Shown here: one piece after another, positions 39,674 to 49,331 of the stretch
Layout: each line of letters begins with the position of its first letter
Numbering within the stretch: the first letter of the stretch is position 1
NCBI RefSeq assembly: GCF_014204945.1
Contig: NZ_JACHMN010000002.1
Span: forward strand, 3,247,001 to 3,311,000
Source: Allocatelliglobosispora scoriae
GTDB taxonomy: Bacteria; Actinomycetota; Actinomycetes; Mycobacteriales; Micromonosporaceae
DNA length: 64,000 bases
Direction of reading: 5' to 3'
Notes under the pieces: generated by a model
What the model saw: the letters and a program-made list of their open reading frames with translations, nothing else
Databases searched by the model: none
Told to the model about the DNA's origin: nothing
Made by a program: the position numbers and the translations under genes

Positions 39674-40443
39674 GTTCGAGCTTCGCCGCACCGGCACCAC
39701 CAGTGGACCGTGATCCCCGGGGATGATCCGGACATTCGCCCGGTAATGCCGTCCCAGCAGCTCCTCCGTCAGCACCAGCTCCGGCGGGCCCTCGGCGACG
39801 ACCCGGCCCTCATCGAGCAGGACCAGGCGATCGGCGTACTCGCCCGCGATCGAGAGGTCGTGCATCGTGGCGAGCACCGTGAGCCGGTTCTCGCGGCGCA
39901 GCTCGTCGACGAGCTCCAGCACGTCCTGTTGGTGGCCGATGTCGAGCGCGCTGGTCGGCTCGTCGAGCAGCAGCAGCGGCGCCTGCTGGGCCAGCGCCCG
40001 GGCGAGGAAGACCCGCTGCTGCTCGCCGCCCGAGAGCGTCTCCAGCGGCCGGGCCGCGAAACGCTCCAGGTCCAGCTGGGCGAGCACACCCTCGACCACG
40101 GCGAGGTCCGCGGCCGACTCGCGCCCCAGGACAGGGACATGGGGGGTACGCCCGAGCAGCGCGTACTCCAGCACGCTCATCCCGGCGGGCACCACGGGTG
40201 TCTGGGCGACCGAGGCGACGCTGCGGGCCCGGGCTCGCCGGGTCAGCGCCGCGGACTCCTGCCCGCCGATCGTGATCGACCCCTGGAAGGGCAGCACCCC
40301 GCCGACCGCGCGCAGCACCGTCGACTTCCCGGCACCGTTGGGCCCGATGATCGTCACCCACTCGCCGGGGTCGACCCCGATCGAGACGCGGTCGACGATC
40401 GTGGCGCCGCCGAGGGTGACCGTGAGATCGCGGACCTGGAGCA

Positions 40444-40444
<1 letters not shown>
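39668..40444 (-). CDS. btuD: Cobalamin-type ABC transporter ATPase
   Basis: A 258-residue ATPase of the FecE/BtuD group. It shows Walker A GPNGAGKST, Q-loop SVAQTP, signature LSGGEQQR, Walker B LLLLDEPTSALD and the switch His in ATMHDL. The ATG overlaps the stop of the permease gene by one base. It is the last gene of the riboswitch-led operon btuF-btuC-btuD and its 3' end lies within a terminator hairpin. Specificity for corrinoids rests on the riboswitch. Confidence 0.9.
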
Positions 40445-41460
<1,016 letters not shown>

Positions 41461-41476
41461 AGCACCTCCGTCCCTG

Positions 41477-42397
41477 TCACGCGGGGACCTTGTTCACCGC
41501 GCCGGTGATGGCGGCGAAGAGATCCACGACGCGGGGTCCCCAGCGCGAGGCGATGTCGTCGTCGAGGCCGACGATCTGCGACTTCGCGACGGCCGTGACG
41601 CCCGCCCAGCCGGCCCGGGCCTTCACCGTCTCCGGCGTCTGCTGGCAGCACTTGGTGTCGGCGAGGAAGACCATGTCGGGGTTGGCCTTGACGAGCGCCT
41701 CCGCCGAGAGCTGCGGATATCCGCCGGTGGCCGCCGAGTCGAGGGGGTCGGCGATGTTGGTCAGCCCGGCCAGGCTGAACAGCGAACCGATGAAGGTCTT
41801 CGACGTCGCGGAGTAGAGGTCCGGGCTCAACTCGTAGAAGTAGGTCAGCGGCTTCGCCCGCTTCTGCACCGACGCGAGCGCCGCCGCCATCCTGCCCTTC
41901 ATCGACTCGACCAGGCTCGCCGCGTCCGCCGGGTGCCCGGTGAGCGTGCCCAGGTCGGCGATCTGCCGGTAGGAGTCCTCCACGGTCTTCGCCGCCGGCG
42001 CCACGAAGACCGGGATCTTCAGGGTGGTGAGCTGCGCGACGATCTCGTTGAGATTGTCGGAGAGCACGACCAGGTCGGGGTTCTTCGCCGCGATCGCCTC
42101 GGCGTTGGGCTTGAAGCCCGAGAGATCGGTCTTGGGCGCGTCGGCCGGGAAGTTGGACTGATCGTCGACCGCGGTCACCTGCTTGCCCGCCCCGATCGCG
42201 AAGAGCATCTCGGTGAGGGTCGGCGAGAGCGAAACGATCTTCGTTGGCTGCTGGGCCAGCGTGACCGATCCGACCGTCACCGGGTAGGCGCCGCCGGTCG
42301 CGCTCGGCGCCGCCGCCGGGGTCTCGGTGGCGCAACCGGCGAGCCCGATCGCGAGGGCCGCGATGAGCCCGAGGGCACTCCTTCTGTTACCGCGCAT
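41477..42397 (-). CDS. btuF: Cobalamin-type ABC substrate-binding lipoprotein
   Basis: A 306-residue binding protein with a signal peptide and lipobox (GLAGC), then a two-lobed BtuF/FhuD-like fold joined by a long helix (KIVSLSPTLTEMLFAIGAG, LVVLSDNLNEIVAQL). It captures the corrinoid outside the membrane and delivers it to BtuC. The ATG follows AGGAGG, and that ribosome binding site is paired in a hairpin downstream of a cobalamin riboswitch. Without the riboswitch, an iron-siderophore role would be hard to exclude. Confidence 0.88.
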   Translation of the reverse strand: MRGNRRSALGLIAALAIGLAGCATETPAAAPSATGGAYPVTVGSVTLAQQPTKIVSLSPTLTEMLFAIGAGKQVTAVDDQSNFPADAPKTDLSGFKPNAEAIAAKNPDLVVLSDNLNEIVAQLTTLKIPVFVAPAAKTVEDSYRQIADLGTLTGHPADAASLVESMKGRMAAALASVQKRAKPLTYFYELSPDLYSATSKTFIGSLFSLAGLTNIADPLDSAATGGYPQLSAEALVKANPDMVFLADTKCCQQTPETVKARAGWAGVTAVAKSQIVGLDDDIASRWGPRVVDLFAAITGAVNKVPA

Positions 42398-42407
42398 CAC
42401 TGTGCCT

Positions 42408-42609
42408 CCTGTCGGTCGAGGGGTGTCCGCCGACAGGGCACGCACGTCAGGGCGCCGGTCTGCGAGACGCGCTTCCTCGAGAGCGTCGAATGTCGCGACC
42501 GCTGCGCAGGCGACCTGGCTGGCCCCGGCCCGGCCTCGAAGGGCGGCGCGGGAGGGGCACACAGTTGCGGGACAGCGCCGGATTCACACCGGCTTCGCTG
42601 CTAGCGGTC
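42408..42609 (-). promoter_or_regulatory. Cobalamin riboswitch with SD-sequestering hairpin
   Basis: On the minus strand the aptamer is closed by P1 (GACCGCT paired with AGCGGTC, at its two ends). It contains the conserved core GCCGGTGTGAATCCGGCG, the CTGTCCCGCAACTGTG segment and the B12 box AGCCAGGTCGCCTGC. Downstream, CCTGTCGG pairs with CCGACAGG, whose last bases belong to the AGGAGG ribosome binding site of btuF. Bound cobalamin should favour this hairpin and shut translation of the importer. Confidence 0.9.
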
Positions 42610-42631
42610 TTGCGCAGGAGGCTAACAGCCG

Positions 42632-42662
42632 CATCGCCGCCGGAGGCCATCCGGCGGCGATG
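42632..42662 (-). terminator. Terminator of the mqnE-DUF4229 operon
   Basis: A perfect 12-bp stem (CATCGCCGCCGG and its complement) with a 7-nt loop, 16 bases beyond the DUF4229 stop and immediately before the btuF riboswitch. Confidence 0.8.
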
Positions 42663-42678
42663 TCGTGACCTTGGGCTC

Positions 42679-43005
42679 TTACTTCTCCGCGGGCTTCTTC
42701 GTCGGGCCGTCGGAGTCGCGGTCGTTGTCCGCCTCGTCGACCGGGGCGGCACCCGCTGCGGGCGCGTCACCGGCGAGAGTGGAGCGAAGCTTCTCCTTCT
42801 CCTCCCGGCGGCGGTCCATCGTCTCGCCCAGCTTCACCGCGTACTGATCGCGGAGACCGCGCAGCAGGAAGTAGGACAGGATCGCCGAGACGGCGACCGC
42901 GATCAGCAGCTTGAGCAGCAGATCGAAGTTGAACGGCAGCAGCACCAACAGCACCGCGACCAGCAGGCCGAGGCGGGCGAGTGTGTATTTCAGTCCGGGA
43001 CCCAC
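42679..43005 (-). CDS. DUF4229 membrane protein
   Basis: A 108-residue protein with two hydrophobic helices (LGLLVAVLLVLLPF and LLLKLLIAVAVSAILSYFLL), then a charged tail beginning LRDQYAVKLGETMDRRR that is typical of actinobacterial DUF4229. It follows mqnE by nine bases, so it is probably cotranscribed. A role at the membrane in menaquinone synthesis is possible but unsupported. Function unknown. Confidence 0.82.
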   Translation of the reverse strand: MGPGLKYTLARLGLLVAVLLVLLPFNFDLLLKLLIAVAVSAILSYFLLRGLRDQYAVKLGETMDRRREEKEKLRSTLAGDAPAAGAAPVDEADNDRDSDGPTKKPAEK

Positions 43006-43014
43006 GCCAGCACC

Positions 43015-44214
43015 TTACGCCCAGACCTGCTGCGGCTCACGCCGACGTTCGGCCATCGATGTCGGCGCGTCATACTCCCGGACGACCTGGTAACGGGTGT
43101 TGCGCTCGACCGGCGTGAAGCCGGCGTCCCAGATGAGGTTGAGCAGGTCGTCACGGTGCATCGTGTGCGGCGTGCCGTAGCTGTCGGCGTCGTGGGTGAT
43201 CTTGTATTCCACGACCGAGCCGTCCAGGTCGTCGGCGCCGAAGTTGAGCGAGAGCTGCGCCAACGACAGGCCGTGCATCACCCAGAAGCACTTCACGTGA
43301 TCGAAGTTGTCGAGCATCAGCCGCGAGACGGCGAAGGTCTTCAGCGACTCGGCGGGCGAGGCCATCGTGGTCTGCGCCTGGATCCGGTTGCGGATCTTGC
43401 CGTCCGCGCTGTCGACGAAGTCGTGCTGGTAGCGCAGCGGGATGAAGACGGCGAAGCCACCCGTCTCGTCCTGCAGCTCGCGCAGCCGGAGCACGTGGTC
43501 GACCCGGTGCCGGGGCTCCTCGATGTGGCCGTAGAGCATCGTCGACGGGGTCTTGAGACCCTTCTGGTGCGCCAGGCGGTGGATCCGGGACCAGTCCTCC
43601 CAGTGGCAGGCGTGGTCGACGATGTGCTGGCGGACCTCCCAGTCGAAGATCTCGGCGCCACCACCGGTGAGCGAGTCGAGACCGGCGTCGATCAGCTCGT
43701 CGAGGATCTCGTCGGCGGACAGGCCGGAGATCTTCTCGAACCACTGGACCTCGGTGGCGGTGAAGCACTTGAGCGAGACGTTCGGCAGCGCGGCCTTCAG
43801 CTCCCGCAGCACCCGGGGGTAGTACTTCCAGGGCAGGGTCGGGTGCAGGCCGTTGACGATGTGCAACTCCGTGAGCTGCTCATCCTCCATCTCCTTGGCC
43901 TTGCGGACCGCCTCCTCCACACGCATGGTGTAGGCGTCCTTCTCACCGGGCTTGCGCTGGAAGGAGCAGTATGCGCAGCTCGCCGAGCAGACGTTGGTGA
44001 GGTTGAGGTGCCGGTTGACGTTGAACATCACCCGGTCGCCGTTCTTCTCGGTCCGGACATGGTGTGCCAGTCGCCCCAGCCACGCCAGGTCGTCCGTGGC
44101 GTAGAGCGCCTCGCCGTCGGAGCGGTCCAGCCGCTCGCCCGCGTAGACCTTCTCCTCCAGCTCGCGCATGCGACCTGCATCTAGTGACCCGGTCACCGAC
44201 GTCGTCCCCGCCAT
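43015..44214 (-). CDS. mqnE: Aminofutalosine synthase MqnE (radical SAM)
   Basis: Joins 3-enolpyruvylbenzoate, the MqnA product, to the adenosyl moiety of SAM. The 399-residue protein has the radical SAM cluster motif CSASCAYCSF (CxxxCxxC), preceded by MFNVNRHLNLTNV, and the family segments LHIVNGLHPTLPWKYYP and GGGAEIF. These favour MqnE over the related MqnC or CofH. The ATG with GGAGG upstream is preferred over a GTG five codons earlier. It is cotranscribed with a DUF4229 gene. Confidence 0.92.
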   Translation of the reverse strand: MAGTTSVTGSLDAGRMRELEEKVYAGERLDRSDGEALYATDDLAWLGRLAHHVRTEKNGDRVMFNVNRHLNLTNVCSASCAYCSFQRKPGEKDAYTMRVEEAVRKAKEMEDEQLTELHIVNGLHPTLPWKYYPRVLRELKAALPNVSLKCFTATEVQWFEKISGLSADEILDELIDAGLDSLTGGGAEIFDWEVRQHIVDHACHWEDWSRIHRLAHQKGLKTPSTMLYGHIEEPRHRVDHVLRLRELQDETGGFAVFIPLRYQHDFVDSADGKIRNRIQAQTTMASPAESLKTFAVSRLMLDNFDHVKCFWVMHGLSLAQLSLNFGADDLDGSVVEYKITHDADSYGTPHTMHRDDLLNLIWDAGFTPVERNTRYQVVREYDAPTSMAERRREPQQVWA

Positions 44215-44381
44215 GGCACGCCTCCTCACATTCCTCAGTGAGCCTACTGCGACGCCTGAACGACCGACCGCAGGCGGGTGGTAGTCAGGAAGTCTTCAGC
44301 TTCCCGCAATCGACTTTGTTGTCTGTGTGCGCTAGAAACATGAAGGGGCTACAGCCTTCAGGGACCGGGGGAGCACACACC

Positions 44382-45761
44382 ATGACGCGACGAGGCGCCG
44401 GGGCGGCACGTTTGTCTGCCCTGCTGACCGCGACAATCATCACGACGACGGCGACCTCGGCCCATGCCGCGCCCACGCCGTCGCCGTCCGCGATGACGTC
44501 CGTGCCCGACAGCGGTGTGCGTCCCGTGCCCAACGGCACCCTCAGCCTTCCCTTCGGCAACATCCCGGTGCAGTCGACCGCCACGACGGCGATCATGGCC
44601 CTCGCCAACCAGCTCTCGGCCGCCCAGCTCGAGGTCGGCGTCCTCGCCGAGAAGCTGCGCGTGCTCGACGAGGCCCGGATCACCGCCAAGACCGACCTGC
44701 TCTTCGCGGAGTATGCGAAGAAGCAGGCCGACGAGCGGCTCGAAGCGGCCAAGGCCGCCTATGACGAAGCGATGTCGCGGGTCTACCAGGAGCAGGGCGG
44801 CGTGCCGGGGCTCGGCCTCGACGGCCTCGCCCCGCGCGTCGACGACCCGATGATCACCGGTGCCTCCGCCGCCCGCGACCTGAGCTTCGCCACCGAGTCC
44901 GCGGCGGCCGCGAAGAAGACGTACGACAAGGCCGTGATCACCGACCGCGACGCGACTGCCGCCTTCGGCGCCCTCGAGGTCACCTACCGCCAGCGCGAAG
45001 CTGCCCTGCTGGAGCTCCGCAAGCGCCACGCCGACCAGCTCGCGGTGATCGAGCGGGAGCAGGAGCGCCAGGAGCAGCAGGCCGGCGGCGGCTTCCCCGG
45101 CGATGACGTGGTCGGCAACTACCAGGCCAACCCCCGGGCGGTGGCGGCGGTTCGCTTCGCGCTGAGCCAGCGGGGCAAGCCCTACGAGTGGGGCTCCGAG
45201 GGACCCAACCGCTACGACTGCTCCGGCCTGATGTGGCGTGCGTACAAGACCGTCGGCGAATCGCTCCCCCGCGTCTCCCGCGATCAGTACCAGGGCACCA
45301 AGAGCCACTCCGTCGGCCGCTACGACCTGCTCCCCGGTGACCTGCTCTTCTTCGCGACCGACTCCTACAACTCGGACACGATCCACCACGTCGGGATGTA
45401 TATCGGGGACGGCAAGATGGTCCACGCGCCCACGACCGGCGATGTGGTGAAGATCTCGACCGTGTGGTGGTCCCGGTTCTACGGCGCGACCCGGGTGCTG
45501 CCCGCGGTCCCCAAGGCGAGCACGAGCCCCTCGGCCACCTCCAGCCCGTCGCGGACCACGAGCCCCTCGCCCAGCCCGTCGCGGACCACGAGCCCCTCCA
45601 CGTCGCCCTCGCCCAGCTCATCGCCGAGCAAGAGCCCGTCGTCGTCGCCGAGCCCGGTGCCGCCCGTCGAGGAGACCACGGAGCCGGAGCCGCAGCCCGA
45701 GCCCATCTCGCCGCAGCCGATCTCGGCCGCGCCGAGTCCGACGCCCGACCCGGCACCGTAA
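44382..45761 (+). CDS. Secreted NlpC/P60 peptidoglycan hydrolase with coiled coil
   Basis: A 459-residue RipA-like endopeptidase. It has a signal peptide ending near AHAAP, a long coiled coil (about 65-235) that usually autoinhibits or docks to partners, and an NlpC/P60 domain (about 250-370) with catalytic C280 in YDCSG and H336 in HHVGMYIGDG. The tail is a 95-residue Ser/Thr/Pro repeat (SPSRTTSPS), possibly wall-spanning or glycosylated. It likely cuts stem peptides between D-Glu and meso-DAP during growth or division. GGGGAG precedes the ATG. Confidence 0.9.
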   Translation: MTRRGAGAARLSALLTATIITTTATSAHAAPTPSPSAMTSVPDSGVRPVPNGTLSLPFGNIPVQSTATTAIMALANQLSAAQLEVGVLAEKLRVLDEARITAKTDLLFAEYAKKQADERLEAAKAAYDEAMSRVYQEQGGVPGLGLDGLAPRVDDPMITGASAARDLSFATESAAAAKKTYDKAVITDRDATAAFGALEVTYRQREAALLELRKRHADQLAVIEREQERQEQQAGGGFPGDDVVGNYQANPRAVAAVRFALSQRGKPYEWGSEGPNRYDCSGLMWRAYKTVGESLPRVSRDQYQGTKSHSVGRYDLLPGDLLFFATDSYNSDTIHHVGMYIGDGKMVHAPTTGDVVKISTVWWSRFYGATRVLPAVPKASTSPSATSSPSRTTSPSPSPSRTTSPSTSPSPSSSPSKSPSSSPSPVPPVEETTEPEPQPEPISPQPISAAPSPTPDPAP

Positions 45762-45769
45762 CGATCGAA

Positions 45770-45792
45770 CCCTCCAGATGGTCTCTGGAGGG
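45770..45792 (+). terminator. Hairpin terminator after the NlpC/P60 gene
   Basis: A perfect 9-bp stem (CCCTCCAGA and its complement) with a 5-nt loop, 8 bases past the stop. Confidence 0.75.
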
Positions 45793-45985
45793 TGAGACCG
45801 CACACGTAAGGCGTAACCCGAGCGCGGATAACCGGACAGTCGGCGTAGACTATCTATGTCGCGGGCCATCGGCTCGCGTTCTTTCTGCACTCGAGCGTTC
45901 CTGCGATGTGTGTGATGTCGGCGAATTAAGCACGGCCGGTCCAGACGCGGGGATGCCTCCACCGTGTCAATCAAGGAGTTCCGGC
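45793..45985 (+). other. Leader region of the DEAD-box helicase gene
   Basis: About 190 bases without a gene, holding a TAGACTATCT-like -10 candidate and a long untranslated leader. Long leaders are common for cold-inducible DEAD-box helicase mRNAs, but I see no specific cold-box motif. Confidence 0.4.
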
Positions 45986-47452
45986 TTGTCAAGCATCACT
46001 GATCCCACCACGTTTCCGTCCGTCTTCGAGATCGACCCTGACCAGGCCGATGTCACCACGGCGACGGCGGACACCGCAGTCGCAGCGCCCACCGGCCCCA
46101 CCTTCGCCGACCTCGGCCTGCCGAAGACCCTCGTCCGGGCACTCGCCCGCGAGGGGATCACCGTGCCGTTCGAGATCCAGGCGGCCACCGTCCCCGACGC
46201 CCTCGCGGGCCGGGACGTGCTCGGCCGTGGCCAGACCGGCTCCGGCAAGACCCTCGCGTTCGGCCTGCCCGTCCTGGCCCGCCTCGGCGGCACCGGACGG
46301 CCCAAGGCCTACCACCCCAAGGCACTGATCATGGTGCCGACCCGTGAGCTCGCGATGCAGGTCGCCGACTCGCTCCGGCCGTTCGCCCGGGAGATGGGAC
46401 TCTTCCTCGCCACCGCGTTCGGCGGCGTCCCCTACGACCGGCAGATCCAGGGCCTCGAGCGCGGCCTCGATGTCCTCGTCGCCACCCCGGGCCGCCTCGG
46501 CGACCTGATCGAGCGGGGCGTCTGCAACCTCTCGGCGATCGAGATCTCGGTCCTCGACGAGGCCGACCAGATGGCCGACATGGGCTTCCTGCCCGAGGTC
46601 ACCGAGCTGCTCGCCAAGACGCCCGCCGACGCGCAGCGCCTGCTCTTCTCGGCCACTCTCGACGGTGATGTCGACACGCTGGTCAAGCGCTTCATGACCG
46701 ACCCGGTGACCCACTCGACATCGCCGAGCACCACGTCGGTGACCACGATGGACCACTACATGCTGCTGATCCCGCCGCATGACAAGTTCACCGTCACGGC
46801 GTCGATCGCCTCCCGCGAGGGACGCACGATGTTCTTCGCTCGCACGCAGGCCGGTGTCGACCGCCTCGTCGAGCAGCTCCGCGAGGTCGGCGTCCGCGCC
46901 GGCGGCCTGCACGGCGGCAAGACCCAGGCCGTGCGCACCCGCACCCTCGCCGAGTTCAAGGAGGGACGCACCACGGTGCTCGTCGCCACGGATGTCGCGG
47001 CGCGCGGCATCCACGTCGACGGGATCTCGCTGGTCGTGCACGTCGACCCGCCCAAGGACTCCAAGGACTACCTGCACCGCGCCGGCCGCACGGCCCGCGC
47101 CGGTGAGTCGGGTGCCGTCGCGACGCTGGTGCTGCCGAAGCAGCGGCGTTCGACGATCGCCATGATGCAGAAGGCCGGCGTCGCCGAGCCCGCCGAGCAC
47201 CGGGTCCGCAGCGGCGACCCGGCGCTGACGGAGCTCACGGGCGCCAAGGAGCCGACCGGCGTACCGGTCAAGGACGAGCCGCGGTCCGCGCCTCGCGGCG
47301 GTGACCGCCCGCGTCGCTTCGACCGCGACGACCGTCCCCGTGGCCGTTTCGACCGCGACGACCGGCCGCGCGGCCGTGGTGGCTTCGAGAACCGTGGCCA
47401 CGACGCCCCGCGCCGCTTCGAGCGGGACGACCGCCCGCGTCGCGTCAGCTGA
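45986..47452 (+). CDS. DEAD-box RNA helicase
   Basis: A 488-residue RNA helicase. It has the Q motif (PFEIQAATVP), motif I GQTGSGKT, Ia PTRELA, Ib TPGRL, motif II DEAD (LDEADQMADMGF), III SAT, V VATDVAARGIHV and VI HRAGRTARA. The C-terminus is rich in Arg/Asp/Gly repeats (FDRDDRPRG) that bind RNA nonspecifically. The start is taken as TTG, preceded by AAGGAG at 7 bases, rather than an ATG 33 bases upstream without an SD. It is likely involved in ribosome assembly and RNA decay, especially in the cold. Confidence 0.92.
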   Translation: MSSITDPTTFPSVFEIDPDQADVTTATADTAVAAPTGPTFADLGLPKTLVRALAREGITVPFEIQAATVPDALAGRDVLGRGQTGSGKTLAFGLPVLARLGGTGRPKAYHPKALIMVPTRELAMQVADSLRPFAREMGLFLATAFGGVPYDRQIQGLERGLDVLVATPGRLGDLIERGVCNLSAIEISVLDEADQMADMGFLPEVTELLAKTPADAQRLLFSATLDGDVDTLVKRFMTDPVTHSTSPSTTSVTTMDHYMLLIPPHDKFTVTASIASREGRTMFFARTQAGVDRLVEQLREVGVRAGGLHGGKTQAVRTRTLAEFKEGRTTVLVATDVAARGIHVDGISLVVHVDPPKDSKDYLHRAGRTARAGESGAVATLVLPKQRRSTIAMMQKAGVAEPAEHRVRSGDPALTELTGAKEPTGVPVKDEPRSAPRGGDRPRRFDRDDRPRGRFDRDDRPRGRGGFENRGHDAPRRFERDDRPRRVS

Positions 47453-47464
47453 CCTGCTCTGACG

Positions 47465-47499
47465 AGCGCCCCGCACCGAACTGGTGCGGGGCGCTTTTT
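47465..47499 (+). terminator. Intrinsic terminator after the helicase gene
   Basis: A 13-bp perfect stem (AGCGCCCCGCACC), 5-nt loop, then TTTTT. The most classical terminator in the window. Confidence 0.95.
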
Positions 47500-47554
47500 C
47501 GTGGGAACCTTTCGGGCCGCTCGCTGGTGGAGTTGGTGACGAAGGGAGCCGGCG

Positions 47555-49201
47555 ATGGCGCACGGGGAGATGATCAGCGAGGTTTACGGCGAGAGCTTCC
47601 GCCGACTGGTGATGCAGCTCTATGCCCTGACCGGCGATCTGGGTGAGGCGCAGGAGGTGGTGCAGGAGGCGTTCGTGCGAGCGCTCTGCGCACCGCGCGG
47701 CTTCGCCGACCTGCAGAATCCCGAGGCGTGGCTACGCAAGGTGGCGACGAACCTGGCTCGCAGCCGATGGCGGCGACGGCGAGTTCTCGATCTCCTCCTG
47801 AGGCGGGTGGTCCCTGATCCGGTGGTACCGGATTCGTCACCGGAGCACATCGCCCTACTCTCCGCGCTACGCGAGCTGCCCACCGGACAGCGTCACGCGC
47901 TGGCCCTGCACTACCTCTCGGATCTGCCGATCGACGAGGTGGCCCGCACGCTCGACGTTTCGGTCGGCACGGTCAAGTCCCGGCTGCACCGGGGGCGAGC
48001 CGCGCTCGCTGTGATGCTCACCGATCCGCTCGACGCCGGCGTCCCGCAGCCACCGCTGGACGAGCTCGCGCTACGTGCGAAGCGGCGCAACAGGCGCCAT
48101 CGCAACGGTGTGCTCGCGGCGGTCGTGGTCGCGGTGATCGGAGCCATCGCGGCGGGGCGCCTTTTCTATCCACTGTTCCCGATCTCCCCAGCCGACGGCA
48201 TCTCGCCGACACCGACTGCTTCGCCGCAGCCGACACCGGTGCTGAGCTCCGCCGACTTCGTCCCCGACTCGCAGGGCGATCTGGTGACCGTGTTCGATCA
48301 GTACACCGCCGTGGTCGTCAGCCGCTCCTGCATGATCCGCGTACGGGTGACCACCGACACCGGCCGGAGCTGGAGCCCGTGGCGCATGCCGGTCCAGACG
48401 ATCGACTGTCTCGGCGAGAAGGACGCCGCCTTCGAACTGCTCTCGCCGACCACCTACACGGCCACGGTGATCGGCAAGACCTATCTGACGAGCGACAGCG
48501 GTGAGACCTGGCGGGAGTGGAAGCCGACCGTCTACACACTGCCCGGCATTCCGGATCGGATGGCCCCGCGTGGCTGTGACGGTTGCCGGACCACGTCCTT
48601 CGAGACGGTGGCGCCCGACGGCAGGGTGCTGCGTACCGACCGTCAGCCCGGACTGCGCTCGTGGTCTCTCACCCGGCAGACCGCCGTGGGAGCGTTCTGG
48701 CTGCTGGGCACGGCTAACGACGGGTCGTCTGCGGTCGCTCGGACCGAGGACGGGGGACGGAGCTGGTTCACCGGCCCGCTGCCGGCGAACCTGCGCAATG
48801 CGACGCTGGCCGCACCCAACTGGCAAACGGCCTATGTGGTGGGCGAGGTGGCAGGCGCCGAGGTCGTCTATGCGACTGCTGACGGTGGACGGACGTGGAC
48901 ACAGAATTCCGCGCCGCAACTGCAGTCGCTCGTCGCGGAGCAGGCCCGGCCCTCGGCCAGTGCATTCGGTGGGCGGCTGCTGGTGAAGAACTCTGCGGGC
49001 ACGTTCTGGATCAGCGAACGCTCGGGAGCGGAGATCACGATGCGCGCCTACGCCCCCATTCCGTCGGTCCCCAAGCTCATCGAGGGCGGCGGGAGCGCTC
49101 GGAGCGGAGCGGTCATCTGGGCCATCGGGGTCGACGACGACATCATCACGGTCGTCGAGGGCGACCCCACCCGGCGAATCCTCGGTCCGCCCTCGCTCTG
49201 A
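47555..49201 (+). CDS. ECF-type sigma factor fused to membrane segment and Asp-box (BNR) sensor-like domain
   Basis: A 548-residue fusion. Residues 5-75 form sigma region 2 (GDLGEAQEVVQEAFVRAL) and 105-155 region 4 (LPIDEVARTLDVSVGTVKSR). A basic stretch (RAKRRNRRHRNG) leads into one helix (about 185-207), then a Pro/Ser/Thr linker. The extracytoplasmic half carries four Asp-boxes, TTDTGRSW, TSDSGETW, TEDGGRSW and TADGGRTW (near residues 266, 311, 397, 441), as in BNR/sialidase-like beta-propellers. There is no frameshift. No separate anti-sigma gene lies beside it. The propeller may sense a wall or extracellular ligand and control the tethered sigma domains (inference). Confidence 0.82.
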   Translation: MAHGEMISEVYGESFRRLVMQLYALTGDLGEAQEVVQEAFVRALCAPRGFADLQNPEAWLRKVATNLARSRWRRRRVLDLLLRRVVPDPVVPDSSPEHIALLSALRELPTGQRHALALHYLSDLPIDEVARTLDVSVGTVKSRLHRGRAALAVMLTDPLDAGVPQPPLDELALRAKRRNRRHRNGVLAAVVVAVIGAIAAGRLFYPLFPISPADGISPTPTASPQPTPVLSSADFVPDSQGDLVTVFDQYTAVVVSRSCMIRVRVTTDTGRSWSPWRMPVQTIDCLGEKDAAFELLSPTTYTATVIGKTYLTSDSGETWREWKPTVYTLPGIPDRMAPRGCDGCRTTSFETVAPDGRVLRTDRQPGLRSWSLTRQTAVGAFWLLGTANDGSSAVARTEDGGRSWFTGPLPANLRNATLAAPNWQTAYVVGEVAGAEVVYATADGGRTWTQNSAPQLQSLVAEQARPSASAFGGRLLVKNSAGTFWISERSGAEITMRAYAPIPSVPKLIEGGGSARSGAVIWAIGVDDDIITVVEGDPTRRILGPPSL

Positions 49202-49210
49202 CGCCACTGG

Positions 49211-49242
49211 GAGCGACCGTCAGCCGCCCATGGCGGTCGCTC
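49211..49242 (+). terminator. Hairpin terminator after the sigma-fusion gene
   Basis: Arms GAGCGACCG and CGGTCGCTC, with an inner GCCGCC...GGC pairing. It lies 9 bases after the stop. Confidence 0.7.
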
Positions 49243-49248
49243 TAAATA

Positions 49249-49278
49249 TTGACTCACTTGCATCAGCGTCGTTAACAT
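49249..49278 (+). promoter_or_regulatory. Sigma-70-type promoter of the sugar dehydrogenase gene
   Basis: TTGACT and TAACAT hexamers with an 18-bp spacer, about 55 bases before the start codon. The following TAAGT-CA-ACTTA inverted arms (49293-49304) could be an operator. Both are AT-rich compared with the surroundings. Confidence 0.65.
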
Positions 49279-49331
49279 CGGCGGCGTGTAAGTAAGTCAA
49301 CTTAACTAACGGTAAGCGAGAGGAGCACTCC

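Noticed and set aside
43015-44214. Assignment of the radical SAM protein as MqnC or CofH
   Set aside because: The NVNRHLNLTNVCSASCAYC and VNGLHPTLPW segments fit MqnE better, and DUF4229 is its usual neighbour as far as I recall.
44230-44381. A c-di-AMP (ydaO-type) riboswitch before the NlpC/P60 hydrolase, expected because disA is present
   Set aside because: The 152 bases lack the conserved ydaO core and are too short for the full aptamer plus expression platform.
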